Origin: UBA6055 sp965203755
GTDB taxonomy: Bacteria; Chloroflexota; Anaerolineae; Aggregatilineales; Phototrophicaceae
Reading direction: 5' to 3'
NCBI GenBank assembly: GCA_965203755.1
Contig: OZ241910.1
Location: 2,604,001 to 2,668,000 of the forward strand
Length of the DNA: 64,000 bases
The notes below the pieces were generated by a model that saw only the letters and a program-made list of their open reading frames with translations, did no database searches and had not been told where the DNA came from. How positions within the stretch are numbered: the first letter of the stretch is position 1; every line of letters starts with the position of its first letter. Of the stretch, positions 1-8,422 are shown piece by piece. Position numbers and translations under genes: made by a program.

Positions 1-71
1 TGCCTTTGAGCGCCAATGTCCCCTTTATGACGGTGATGGCGGCCGGAATGCCTTACATCGGGCGCGGCTGA
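1..71 (+). CDS. C-terminal end of an unidentified upstream gene (partial)
   Basis: The frame starting at base 3 is open from the window edge to a TGA at 69-71 and encodes about 22 residues ending in AAGMPYIGRG. The stop lies 17 bases before the amidase ATG, so the two genes are probably co-transcribed. Too little is visible to name a family, and the call rests only on the open frame and its tight spacing to the next gene. Confidence 0.4.
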   Translation, partial: PLSANVPFMTVMAAGMPYIGRG

Positions 72-88
72 TATCGAAAGGCGAGATA

Positions 89-1516
89 ATGAATGCTCTG
101 GTGTTTATGACGGCGGTTGAACTTGCATCCAAAATCAGGCGGCGCGAGCTTTCGGCGGTCGAGGTTCTGACGGCGCATATCGAACAGATTGAGACGCTTA
201 ATCCGACCTTGAACGCCATTGTGACCTATACGCCCGAATTGGCTGTGGACATGGCCAAACAAGCCGATGAACGGCAGGCGCGCGGCGATGAGTTGGGGCT
301 GCTGCATGGCTTGCCGATGGCTCATAAAGACCTGTTTGAAACCCAAGGCATCCGCACGACTTTTGGCTCGCCGCTCTTTCGCGGTTATGTGCCGGAATCG
401 GATGACTTGATTATCCAACGGCTGAAGCAGGCCGGCTGTGTCAGCCTGGGCAAAACCAATGTGCCCGAGTTTGGCGCCGGCTCGCATACCTTCAATTCGG
501 TGTTTGGCGCCACGCGCAATCCCTACGATCTGTCAAAGTCCTGCGGCGGCAGCAGCGGCGGCGCGGCGGTTGCGCTGGCGGCCGGCATGATGCCGCTTGC
601 CGACGGAAGCGATATGGGCGGCTCCCTGCGTAATCCAGCCAGTTTTTGCAATGTCGTCGGTTTGCGGCCGTCGCCGGGCAGGGTGCCGCAATACCCTAAA
701 TTGAACGCCTGGGCGCCCTTGTCGGTCGATGGCCCCATGGCGCGCACGGTGCAGGATGCCGCGCTGATGATGACGGCCATCGCCGGCTATGACCCGCGTT
801 CGCCCATCGCCATCCATCAGCCCGCAGCCGCCTTTGCCCAAGCCTTGGCGCGCGGCTTTACCGACGTGAAAATCGCCTGGAGCCCAAACCTGGGCGAATT
901 GGAGCTTGACCCGCAGGTTGTCGCCGCCATCGAAAAACAGCTGCCGATATTTAGCGATTTGGGCTGCCATGTCGAAGCCGCGCATCCCGATTTTCGAGAT
1001 GCTTATGATATCTTCCAGACCTTGCGCGCCTGGAACTATGAGCTTGCGTTTGCGGATCGCTTTGCCGAATTCGGCGAGGAGGCCTTTAAGGAAACCATCC
1101 AATGGAACGCCGAGCGCGGCCGAGCGTTAAGCGCCGGGCAGATTAGCCGCGCCGAAGCCAAACGCACCGAACTGTATTATCGCGTGCGAACGTTTATGGA
1201 CACTTATGAATACCTGCTGCTGCCAACGGCTCAAGTGCCGCCTTTCCCCATCGAATGGGAATACCCGCGCAAAATCAATGACCAAGCCATGACCACCTAT
1301 ATCGACTGGATGATGACCTGCGCTTACATCACCGTGACTGGCCTGCCGGCGATTTCGGTGCCCAGCGGCTTTACCGCCGCCGGCTTGCCGATTGGGCTGC
1401 AAATCGTTGGACGTCCCCATGCTGATTTTGAAGTCTTGCAGCTGGCGTATGCCTTCCAGGAGGCGACCCAATTTCATCAGCAAAAGCCTTTCATCGCTGA
1501 CGAATCGGCTGGATAA
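89..1516 (+). CDS. Amidase signature-family hydrolase
   Basis: 475 aa, the usual length for amidase-signature enzymes, which hydrolyse amide bonds in the cytoplasm with a Ser-cisSer-Lys triad. The triad is visible: Lys80 (MAHKDLF), Ser155 in GGSSGG and Ser179 in GSDMGGSLR. The spacing equals that of GatA, offset by one residue. The ATG at 89 is preceded by AAGGCGAG. The substrate cannot be read from sequence. GatA itself is possible, but no gatB or gatC is adjacent and the C-terminal half looks like a generic amidase, so a catabolic amidase is more likely. The lctP-like permease starts 41 bases downstream on the same strand, suggesting joint expression with a carboxylate transporter. Confidence 0.9.
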   Translation: MNALVFMTAVELASKIRRRELSAVEVLTAHIEQIETLNPTLNAIVTYTPELAVDMAKQADERQARGDELGLLHGLPMAHKDLFETQGIRTTFGSPLFRGYVPESDDLIIQRLKQAGCVSLGKTNVPEFGAGSHTFNSVFGATRNPYDLSKSCGGSSGGAAVALAAGMMPLADGSDMGGSLRNPASFCNVVGLRPSPGRVPQYPKLNAWAPLSVDGPMARTVQDAALMMTAIAGYDPRSPIAIHQPAAAFAQALARGFTDVKIAWSPNLGELELDPQVVAAIEKQLPIFSDLGCHVEAAHPDFRDAYDIFQTLRAWNYELAFADRFAEFGEEAFKETIQWNAERGRALSAGQISRAEAKRTELYYRVRTFMDTYEYLLLPTAQVPPFPIEWEYPRKINDQAMTTYIDWMMTCAYITVTGLPAISVPSGFTAAGLPIGLQIVGRPHADFEVLQLAYAFQEATQFHQQKPFIADESAG

Positions 1517-1557
1517 GCTGTGATTTCGCCGGCTGTGTCTTTGGCGGGAGCGCCGTT

Positions 1558-3120
1558 TTGGAACTGAATGCGATGAACTGGCTGCTGGCGCTGCTGCCAG
1601 TGCTGACCGTATTGATCTTGATGGTCGGTCTTGGCTGGGGCGGCAGCCGCGCCGGTTCAGCCGGCTTCGCGGCGGCGCTGGGTTTGTCCCTGACGGCCTT
1701 TGGCGGTAACGCGCCGTTGATTCTGGTGGCGGTTGGCAAGTCCATTCTGCTGGCAGTCGATGTCCTGTATATTATCTGGATGGCGCTCTTTTTTTACGGC
1801 GTGACCAACGAAGCGGGCATGGTGGCCTTGTTTGGGCGCAGTCTGCCGCGGCTGACTGCGGACCGCGCGGCGCAAAGCCTCTTGATTAGCTGGGTGTTTG
1901 TCTCCCTCTTGCAGGGGGTTGGCGGGTTTGGCGTGCCAGTCGCCGTGGTGGCGCCGCTGCTGGTCGGGCTGGGTTATACAGCCAAGCAGGCGGTCATCAT
2001 GGCATCGCTGGGACATGGCTGGGCGGTGACCTTTGGATCGCTTGGAACTTCATTTGTGGCTTTGACCGCCGTCACCGGTTTGCCCGGCGGAGTTTTGGCG
2101 CATGATGCCGCCCTTGCCCTTGGTCTGGCATGCCTGATTAGCGGCGCCTTGGTCGCCTGGGTCAGCGCCGGCGCCGCCGGGCTGCTGCGCTCCATGCCCA
2201 TGCTTTTGATCCTGGGCGCGGTGATGGGCATCGCGCAGTGGTGGGCTGCGACCAGCGGGATGTGGGTGCTTGGCGCGACATCGGCGGCCTTGGCCGGCGC
2301 CGTTGCCGGCGTCTTGTATGTGCTGTCGCCGTTTCATCGCGGCAAACCCAAACCAGCCAAAAAAACGCCGAGCGGCCGGCGGCGCCGTTTGACGCTGGCT
2401 TTGGCAGCTTATGTCATTTTGCTGGCGCTGGCGTTTTCCATCAACCTGATCGCGCCGCTTGACCGCCTGATGGACACCCTCTTGATTCAGATTCAATTCC
2501 CGGCGGTCGCGACCTCATTGGGCTGGCAAGTGCCGCCGGAAGCCGGGCGCAAAATCAGTGTCTTGGGCCATCCAGGCGCCATTCTGTTTTATGCGGCCGT
2601 GATGTCATTCCTGCTTTATCAAAGGCTCGGCTGCTATCAGCATCGGGCTGTCTGGGGCGAAATCTGGGGCAAAGTGCGCCAATCAGCCGTCAAGCCAACG
2701 ATATCGATTCTGGCGCTGGTGGCGATGGCTTCCTTGATGACTCACAGCGGCATGACTCAAATCATCGCGCGCGGCCTTAGCCAAGCCTTCAGCGATGCCA
2801 TGTATCCCCTGTTCGCGCCCTTTATCGGCGCCTTGGGCGCCTTTATGACCGGCAGCAATACCAATTCCAATGTCGTCTTTGGCGCCTTGCAGCAGGAGAC
2901 GGCCGAACTGCTTGGCTTGACCGTTCCGATTGTGCTGGCGGGACAAACGGCGGGGGCATCGCTGGGGAGTGTCCTGGCGCCGGCTAAAATCATTGTCGGA
3001 TGCAGCACGGTGGGGCTTAGCGGCGAGGAAGGCCCGGTCATCAGGCGAATGCTGCTGCTGGGCTTGATTCCGGTCGTGTTTGTCGCTTTGCTGACCTTGG
3101 TCAGACTGTCAGGCGCATAA
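1558..3120 (+). CDS. L-lactate permease (LctP/LldP) family transporter
   Basis: 520 aa and almost entirely hydrophobic, with a dozen or more membrane segments. LctP-family signatures are present: the QGVGGFGVPVAVVAPLLVGLG segment near residue 125, the ASLGHGWAVTFGSLG segment, and GALGAFMTGSNTNSNVVFGALQ followed by AGASLGSVLAPAKIIVG near the C-terminus. Family members carry lactate, glycolate or other 2-hydroxy-acids across the inner membrane, driven by protons. The start is probably TTG 1558, with GGGAG 7 bases upstream; ATG 1573 is the alternative. It is slightly shorter than E. coli LldP (about 551 aa). No lactate dehydrogenase lies next to it, so the substrate is not established by context. 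Confidence 0.88.
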   Translation: MELNAMNWLLALLPVLTVLILMVGLGWGGSRAGSAGFAAALGLSLTAFGGNAPLILVAVGKSILLAVDVLYIIWMALFFYGVTNEAGMVALFGRSLPRLTADRAAQSLLISWVFVSLLQGVGGFGVPVAVVAPLLVGLGYTAKQAVIMASLGHGWAVTFGSLGTSFVALTAVTGLPGGVLAHDAALALGLACLISGALVAWVSAGAAGLLRSMPMLLILGAVMGIAQWWAATSGMWVLGATSAALAGAVAGVLYVLSPFHRGKPKPAKKTPSGRRRRLTLALAAYVILLALAFSINLIAPLDRLMDTLLIQIQFPAVATSLGWQVPPEAGRKISVLGHPGAILFYAAVMSFLLYQRLGCYQHRAVWGEIWGKVRQSAVKPTISILALVAMASLMTHSGMTQIIARGLSQAFSDAMYPLFAPFIGALGAFMTGSNTNSNVVFGALQQETAELLGLTVPIVLAGQTAGASLGSVLAPAKIIVGCSTVGLSGEEGPVIRRMLLLGLIPVVFVALLTLVRLSGA

Positions 3121-3219
3121 TGAACGCGATGCCCAAGCGGCGGCGATAATGAATGGCGCGGTAACGATGACCGCGGTTAACATACTCCTTGCTTGCCGCG
3201 GGTTTCACAGGGAGGCTTT

Positions 3220-4467
3220 ATGCGGTTTCGGCGCGTCGATAAATCTAGCACGCTGTCATTGAACGAAAGATGCATCCGCCTGGAACGAGCCGGGCGGGAA
3301 GTCTGCAAATTTGGCTTTGGCGAATCGCCGTTTTCGCCGCCGCCGCGTGCGCGCGCGGCTTTGCAGGCTGCCGGCTATCGAAAAGATTATACGGCGGTGG
3401 CGGGTTTGCCGGTGCTGCGGCAGAAAATCGCCGCGTTTCATCATCAAGCCGATGGTTATCCCATTGCTGCCGAACAGGTGCTCATCGCGCCCGGCACCAA
3501 GCCCCTGCTCTATAATTTGATGCAGGCTTTTAGCCAAGCCATCGTCTTCCTGCCGGCGCCTGGATGGGTGTCGTATGCGCCGCAGGCTCGGCTCGCCGGT
3601 CATGCCGTCGTTCGGATTCCGACATCCTATCAAGATCGCTGGCGCGTTGCCCCCTCGGCCTTGGACAAGGCGCTGTCACAGCGCGTCGGGTCGGACAAGC
3701 ATAAACTCATGGTTTTGAATTATCCAGGCAATCCTGATGGTTTAACCTATTCCCGCATGGAATTGGCGGCATTGGCGGCAGTCTTCAAAAAGCACGGCCT
3801 GTGGGTTATTTCGGATGAAATCTACGGCTTGCTGCATCATCAGGGTCAGCATATTTCGCTGGCAAGCGTCTATCCGCAGCGGACGCTGGTCACGACCGGT
3901 TTGTCGAAATGGTGCGGCGCCGGCGGCTGGCGATTGGGCGCATTGATTTTGCCGCCGGATGCGCCTGTCGGCCTGTATGATGCCTTGGTCGGACTGGCTT
4001 CGGAAACCTATTCCTGCGCTCCCGCGCCAATTCAGGCGGCAGCGATGCGCGCCTATGAATTGGATGCCGAACTGCGTCGCTTTCTGACCGGGCAGCGCCG
4101 AATCCTGGCGGCGGTCGGGCAGGTGATTCACGCCGAGCTTGTCGGGCGGGGCCTTCGCGTGCATCCGCCGCAAGGGGGATTTTATCTCTTGCTGGACTTC
4201 AGCCCATTTGCCGCTGCGTTGGCAGGCCGCGCCATAGTGACTGACTGGCGGCTTTGTGAACGGCTGCTTGCCGACATCGGGGTGGCTTTGCTGCCGGGCA
4301 GCGCGTTTGGAATGCCGCCCGATGCGCTGACAGCGCGGCTGGCTTATGTCGATTTTGATGGCGCGGCCGCGCTGGACGATTGGGATTCTTTTGATGATGC
4401 CCGCGCGCGGACTTGCGCCGCCAAAATGCTGGCTGGCATCGACAGGCTGGGAGATTGGCTGCCCTAA
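3220..4467 (+). CDS. PLP-dependent aminotransferase, class I/II
   Basis: 415 aa fold-type I aminotransferase. Visible landmarks are NYPGNPDG (substrate/cofactor loop), Asp199 in SDEIYG (pyridine-nitrogen contact) and the Schiff-base Lys230 in GLSKWCGAGGWRLG. The ATG at 3220 has an ideal GGGAGG four bases upstream, so the longer frame opening at TTG 3193 is not needed. Substrate is unknown; class I/II members transaminate aspartate, aromatic or branched amino acids. The enzyme is cytoplasmic. Its TAA overlaps the TAG of the convergent TauE-like gene by a few bases. Being on the same strand as the amidase and permease, it may share their transcription unit, although a 99-base gap separates it. 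Confidence 0.88.
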   Translation: MRFRRVDKSSTLSLNERCIRLERAGREVCKFGFGESPFSPPPRARAALQAAGYRKDYTAVAGLPVLRQKIAAFHHQADGYPIAAEQVLIAPGTKPLLYNLMQAFSQAIVFLPAPGWVSYAPQARLAGHAVVRIPTSYQDRWRVAPSALDKALSQRVGSDKHKLMVLNYPGNPDGLTYSRMELAALAAVFKKHGLWVISDEIYGLLHHQGQHISLASVYPQRTLVTTGLSKWCGAGGWRLGALILPPDAPVGLYDALVGLASETYSCAPAPIQAAAMRAYELDAELRRFLTGQRRILAAVGQVIHAELVGRGLRVHPPQGGFYLLLDFSPFAAALAGRAIVTDWRLCERLLADIGVALLPGSAFGMPPDALTARLAYVDFDGAAALDDWDSFDDARARTCAAKMLAGIDRLGDWLP

Positions 4468-5198
4468 CTGAAGAACAGTAATGAAACACTTAGCAGCAGC
4501 AGGGGAATCATCATCAGCCACTCGAAGGTCTGCTGATTGATGCGCGCAATCAAGGCGCGCGCCAAAACAATCGCAATCGGAATCAGGATGAATACCCAGC
4601 CGATATTAAGCAGTTTGGGGATATCGAGTATGCCGATGTTCATAAATCCCGGCAATTTCGCCAGATTGATGATGGCGAAAAATATCGTGGTCGTGCCGAC
4701 GAATCGGCGCGGCGTCATCTTGGGCTGCAACAGCAGATAAGCGGTGAACGGCGGCGCGCCGACATTCGCCAGCGCCGAGCTAAAGCCAGCCGCCCAGCCA
4801 GCCAGCCGCCCGTGCCAGTTTTGCGGTCGATAGGCCAAGGAGTTGAGGCGCCCGCCTGCGATTTTGAAGGTCAGGGCGGCCAGGGTCAATCCCCCGATGA
4901 TCCGCTTGAGCGTGACCGCATCAATGTCTTTCAGAACGAATAAGCCGCACACGACGCCAATCAGCCCGGGCGCAAGCATGAGCGGCAGGTAGCGTCGGTC
5001 CCATTGTTTCCAATAGAAATACAGCGCAAAGACGTCAGCGAACAGGAGCAGCGGCAGTATCAGCCCAACGGCATCCTGCGGGGGAATAATCAACGTCAGC
5101 AGCGGCACGCAAAGCGCTACCGGCACCGGCCCGCCCAGCCCGCCTTTCGAGAATCCAACCAGCAGGCCAACCACTGTGAATATCAGGATTTCTTCCAT
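4464..5198 (-). CDS. TauE/SafE-family sulfite/sulfonate exporter-like membrane protein
   Basis: 244 aa with about eight hydrophobic segments. The N-terminal repeat carries GLLVGFSKGGLGGPVPVALCVPLL, the characteristic TauE/SafE motif with a Gly-rich turn in the first membrane segment. The second half contains AGFSSALANVGAPPFTAYLL, the matching motif of the inverted repeat. Family members export sulfite, sulfoacetate or related anions. ATG 5198 is preferred because the frame upstream only offers a TTG (5246) and adds hydrophilic residues before the first membrane segment. It is convergent with the aminotransferase, with overlapping stop codons. Substrate cannot be determined. Confidence 0.85.
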   Translation of the reverse strand: MEEILIFTVVGLLVGFSKGGLGGPVPVALCVPLLTLIIPPQDAVGLILPLLLFADVFALYFYWKQWDRRYLPLMLAPGLIGVVCGLFVLKDIDAVTLKRIIGGLTLAALTFKIAGGRLNSLAYRPQNWHGRLAGWAAGFSSALANVGAPPFTAYLLLQPKMTPRRFVGTTTIFFAIINLAKLPGFMNIGILDIPKLLNIGWVFILIPIAIVLARALIARINQQTFEWLMMIPLLLLSVSLLFFS

Positions 5199-5322
5199 AA
5201 GAAGCTGCGTTTTGCATATCTGAACCGGAATAGCATCAACACCCAAGTTTCTTGAGCGCGCTTACGATTATGGGTCAGGCGAGTCCAGCTTGCAAGGTGC
5301 GATGACCTTATCCCGACCTTGA

Positions 5323-5535
5323 ATCCGCGGCGCCCCCGCCGAACCCAACCCCCATTATTATTATCATCGGCCGCTTCACAAGCTGCTCGGCGATGCCTTT
5401 GAGGCTGGCTTTGTGCTGGATGCGGCGCTGGAGCCGGCTTTCTCGTCTGACGATAGCGAAAACTCGCAGCGATTAAGCTGGTTCGAATTGTGGCAGATTC
5501 CACCGGTGCTGACCGGGCGGCTGCGCTTGGCTTAG
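5323..5535 (+). pseudogene. C-terminal remnant of a class I SAM-dependent methyltransferase
   Basis: This frame has an in-frame TGA at 5320-5322 and no good start, then reads 70 residues that look like the end of a small-molecule methyltransferase: HYYYHRPLHKLLGDAFEAG, then FVLDAALEPAF, and finally LSWFELWQIPPVLTGRLRLA before TAG. The pattern HRPL..LL..AFEAGF.LD..EPAF....LSW...IPP.L..RLR is the usual C-terminus of that family. The N-terminal 180-200 residues with the SAM-binding site are absent; the DNA upstream is the 5' region of the TauE-like gene. The stop overlaps the stop of the convergent MFS gene. I infer a decayed gene whose 5' part was deleted. Confidence 0.7.
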
Positions 5536-6824
5536 GCAGCTGGCTTGGTCGCTGTCGATATTGTCCGCGCCTCAAATTGGTCGAGCCGTTTGACAATCCA
5601 TATCCAAATCAGCAGAGGGATGAGAGCCAGCAGTGCGAATCCAAACACGATGACTTGCATCTTGCCGGTGCCAACGGCATCAATCAGCAGCCCGACCGCA
5701 ACCGCGCCGATGCTTTGAATCATCTCGAAGCCGGCGAAGTCAAGCGAAAACATGCGTCCCAGATACTCATCCGGCACAACCTGCTGAATAATGACCGAAC
5801 TGTAAGTCCAGTTGACCGAACCGCCCATTGAGCGCATAATCACAGCCGCCGCCAAAAGTTCAAGCGACGGCGCCAGCCCCCACAGCAGCCAGCTGAACGC
5901 AATCGCGGCAAAACCAATGATGATGAGCCGGCGGAGCATCGATGCCGAATCATCGCTGAACTGATTGGCGATCAGCGGCCCAAGAATGGCGCCGAGGCCG
6001 AAGGCGGCCCACAGGATGGCCATAGAGGTGATGCCTTGGTCGCCAAGAACAAATACCTGCGTGCCATAGATGATTAAGAGCGCATCGACATTGGTGAAGC
6101 TCTGCCCGCTTTTCACGAAGATCGCCGCCGCCGTTTGCGGATGTTTCAGCAGATAGCGAATGCCGTCCATAAAGGTGCGCCTGGATTTGTCTTGGGCTGA
6201 ACGTTCTGCCAGCGCGGTTCCCGAGCGCGGGGTTTCGGGGACGACAAGCGTCATCACGATGCCAGCCGAAACCAGAAATGTCAGCGCGTCGATGACCAGC
6301 GCGGTTTGCGTGCCGAAGAGTTCGGCGACGATGCCGCCGCAAATAGCGCCGACAGCCAGCATGGCTGACCAAGTGATGCTGCTTAGGGTGTTGCCGATAA
6401 CCAGTTGATGGCGATAGAGGACGCTGGGCATGATGGCGTTGCGGGCGGGTTCAAAGATGGACGATATCATAAATTGGACAATCGTGAACACATAAACCCA
6501 TGGCAGATATTCGGGCCCCTGGGTTGTGAATAAGAGACCAATAACCGCCAAAGCGCGCAGGACATCGCTTAAAATCAGCAGGCGCTTGCGGTCAAAGCGG
6601 TCAGCCATGACACCGGCCAAGGGGCGCATGAGCAGCGGGGGAATCAAGCGGGCGATGAGATAGCCGCTAATGGCGATGCCCTGATAATCGGCGCCGTCGG
6701 TATAGACGACAATCAGCGCCGAGATGACGATGGTATTGAACCAGTCGCCGAGCAGGCTGACAAGCTGCGCCGCCCAAAGTTTGGCGAAGTCCGGGTTGCC
6801 CCGTATGAGTCGAATGTATTGCAT
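5532..6824 (-). CDS. MFS transporter, MFS_3 / macrolide-efflux-like
   Basis: 430 aa with twelve predicted membrane segments. The N-terminus (RNPDFAKLWAAQLVSLLGDWFNTI) and the loop 2-3 motif GVMADRFDRKRLLILSD match the efflux-type MFS_3 group, which includes many drug and metabolite exporters of the inner membrane. Length is typical. ATG 6824 follows AAAAGGACAAGG. The gene stands alone on the minus strand between a methyltransferase remnant and the divergently transcribed crcB. Export direction is inferred from the subgroup, and the substrate is unknown. Confidence 0.88.
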   Translation of the reverse strand: MQYIRLIRGNPDFAKLWAAQLVSLLGDWFNTIVISALIVVYTDGADYQGIAISGYLIARLIPPLLMRPLAGVMADRFDRKRLLILSDVLRALAVIGLLFTTQGPEYLPWVYVFTIVQFMISSIFEPARNAIMPSVLYRHQLVIGNTLSSITWSAMLAVGAICGGIVAELFGTQTALVIDALTFLVSAGIVMTLVVPETPRSGTALAERSAQDKSRRTFMDGIRYLLKHPQTAAAIFVKSGQSFTNVDALLIIYGTQVFVLGDQGITSMAILWAAFGLGAILGPLIANQFSDDSASMLRRLIIIGFAAIAFSWLLWGLAPSLELLAAAVIMRSMGGSVNWTYSSVIIQQVVPDEYLGRMFSLDFAGFEMIQSIGAVAVGLLIDAVGTGKMQVIVFGFALLALIPLLIWIWIVKRLDQFEARTISTATKPAA

Positions 6825-6927
6825 GCCTTGTCCTTTTCATCAATGCCCACAGTGTACAGCGCAACGCCATCCATCGCACGATGCAAACCGCCGCCGGCGA
6901 TTGGCGCGGTGTCCGTCCTGCGGGTTA

Positions 6928-6956
6928 TTGACAGCGCTGCCGGTCTGGCATACTAT
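6928..6956 (+). promoter_or_regulatory. sigma-70 promoter for crcB (and probably uppP)
   Basis: TTGACA at 6928-6933, a 17-base spacer, then TACTAT at 6951-6956. This is close to consensus and places the transcript start near 6963, about 24 bases before the crcB ATG. The leader is too short for a fluoride riboswitch, and none of its conserved elements is visible. Confidence 0.75.
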
Positions 6957-6986
6957 TAGCAGCGCATTTTATAGGGGAGGGCGGCG

Positions 6987-7385
6987 ATGGACGCCTTGTT
7001 TTTGGTTGGGATCGGCGGCTTCTTGGGCGCCAATGCGCGCTATTGGATGACAGTCTGGATGGACAGCGTACTGGCGCCGCGCGCCGACGTTTTCCCTTTT
7101 GGGACGCTGGCGGTGAATCTGCTGGGGTCTTTTGGTTTGGCGCTGTTTGGCGCATGGCTTGGGTCGCGGGCCGGCCTGGCGCCGCCGCTGCGCTTGCTGG
7201 TCGGGACTGGCTTCTTCGGCGCGTTCACGACCTTTTCGACCTTTGCCAGCGAAAGCGTGACCTTGTTTGAAAGCGGCGGTTTGGCGCCCTTCCTGCTTAA
7301 TGTGGTGATGAATAACGGCTTGTGCTTGCTGGGAGTGGCGGCAGGCTTGGCTGTGGCGCAGCGATTATTGGATGCGCCGCTGTGA
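6987..7385 (+). CDS. crcB: Fluoride ion channel CrcB/Fluc
   Basis: 132 aa with four membrane segments, the standard size for a Fluc subunit, which dimerises antiparallel in the inner membrane to let fluoride out of the cell. Conserved elements in order are GGFLGANARYW in helix 1, FPFGTLAVNLLGSF in helix 2 (with the pore Asn) and GTGFFGAFTTFSTFASES in helix 3 (central sodium site and Phe box). A GGGGAGG ribosome site lies 7 bases before the ATG. Only one copy is seen, so the channel is probably homodimeric. uppP follows 33 bases downstream, with no terminator between. Confidence 0.95.
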   Translation: MDALFLVGIGGFLGANARYWMTVWMDSVLAPRADVFPFGTLAVNLLGSFGLALFGAWLGSRAGLAPPLRLLVGTGFFGAFTTFSTFASESVTLFESGGLAPFLLNVVMNNGLCLLGVAAGLAVAQRLLDAPL

Positions 7386-7418
7386 ATTGCTTGCCCGCCG
7401 AACATGAATTGAGAGACG

Positions 7419-8237
7419 ATGGACGATATTGTAAAAGTTGTGATCTTGTCCTTGATTGAGGGCATTACCGAGTTTTTGCCGATTTCGTCCACGGGACATT
7501 TGATTGTCGGGACGGCAGCGCTGAATTTTGAGGCGGCCGGGACGGTGTTTGAGATTTTTATTCAGGTGGGCGCGGTGGTGGCCGTCATTTTTTATTATCG
7601 CCGCACCTTGGTCAGTCAGGCTGGACAAGTGAAATCGAATCCGATGATCAGACGGTTTTGGCTGCTGATTCTGCTGGCTTTTATTCCGGCCGCCGGGCTT
7701 GGATTGTTGTTTGAGGAGCAGATTGAAGCCTGGCTGTTCTCGCCGGTGGTGGTGGCGGTCTCCCTGATTGTGGGCGGCATCGCCTTTTTGCTTGTCGAGC
7801 GGCTGCCGCAGTTCCGCGCCGCCGGGTATGATCACAAAGCGCAGGTGACCCAGGTGACCATGCCACAGGCTTTGACAGTTGGATTGGTGCAGGTTTTGGC
7901 GCTGGTGCCGGGGATGTCTCGTTCGGGCGCTTCCATCATAGGCGGGATGCTGGCGGGGATGAATCGACAGACGGCGACCGAGTTTTCGTTTTTCCTGGCG
8001 ATCCCAGCCTTGGGCGGGGCGACGATGTACAAGCTGCTGACCTCTCTGGATGCCTTGCGCCCGGATGACTGGATATTATTATCGTTGGGCGCGGCGCTTT
8101 CGGGCATATTCGCCTGGTTTGCGATTGACTGGCTGCTGAAGTTTGTCGCCGGCCACAGCTTTGTTATCTTCGGCTATTATCGAATCGCGGCCGGTCTAAT
8201 CATACTCGCGCTGGCTGCCAACGGTGTGATTTCGTGA
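7419..8237 (+). CDS. uppP: Undecaprenyl-diphosphatase UppP (BacA)
   Basis: 272 aa, typical family length. UppP dephosphorylates undecaprenyl pyrophosphate at the outer face of the membrane, recycling the lipid carrier for peptidoglycan and other wall polymers, and underlies bacitracin tolerance. The active-site motifs are clear: EGITEFLPISSTGH at residues 14-27 (Glu14, Glu18, His27) and LVPGMSRSGASI near residue 160 (catalytic Arg). About eight membrane helices. It is likely co-transcribed with crcB. It functions with the PBP2/RodA elongasome genes found later in the window. Confidence 0.95.
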   Translation: MDDIVKVVILSLIEGITEFLPISSTGHLIVGTAALNFEAAGTVFEIFIQVGAVVAVIFYYRRTLVSQAGQVKSNPMIRRFWLLILLAFIPAAGLGLLFEEQIEAWLFSPVVVAVSLIVGGIAFLLVERLPQFRAAGYDHKAQVTQVTMPQALTVGLVQVLALVPGMSRSGASIIGGMLAGMNRQTATEFSFFLAIPALGGATMYKLLTSLDALRPDDWILLSLGAALSGIFAWFAIDWLLKFVAGHSFVIFGYYRIAAGLIILALAANGVIS

Positions 8238-8335
8238 TGACGCAAGCCAGTCGGCGCGCTGGAATGCTGCCCGTCCATCAAGAAGCCGATTGCCCTTTGC
8301 GCCCAACGCGAATCCTGAACCGAATCGAAATCTAT

Positions 8336-8365
8336 TTGTCGAATCGGCAATCCATTCGGTATAAT
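8336..8365 (+). promoter_or_regulatory. sigma-70 promoter for the LysM lipoprotein gene
   Basis: TTGTCG at 8336-8341, an 18-base spacer and a perfect TATAAT at 8360-8365, within the 185-base gap after uppP. Predicted start near 8372 gives a leader of about 50 bases to ATG 8423. Confidence 0.65.
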
Positions 8366-8422
8366 GGATATAGATTGGAACAGGTCAAATAACGGGCGAC
8401 CTTATTGAGGAGAAACCGATTC

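Noticed and set aside
1..4467. Amidase, lactate permease and aminotransferase as one defined catabolic pathway
   Set aside because: Shared strand and spacing suggest joint expression, but no substrate can be read from the sequences, so a pathway would be invention.
6841..6986. Possible fluoride riboswitch before crcB
   Set aside because: The promoter leaves only about 24 bases of leader and the conserved pseudoknot elements are not seen.
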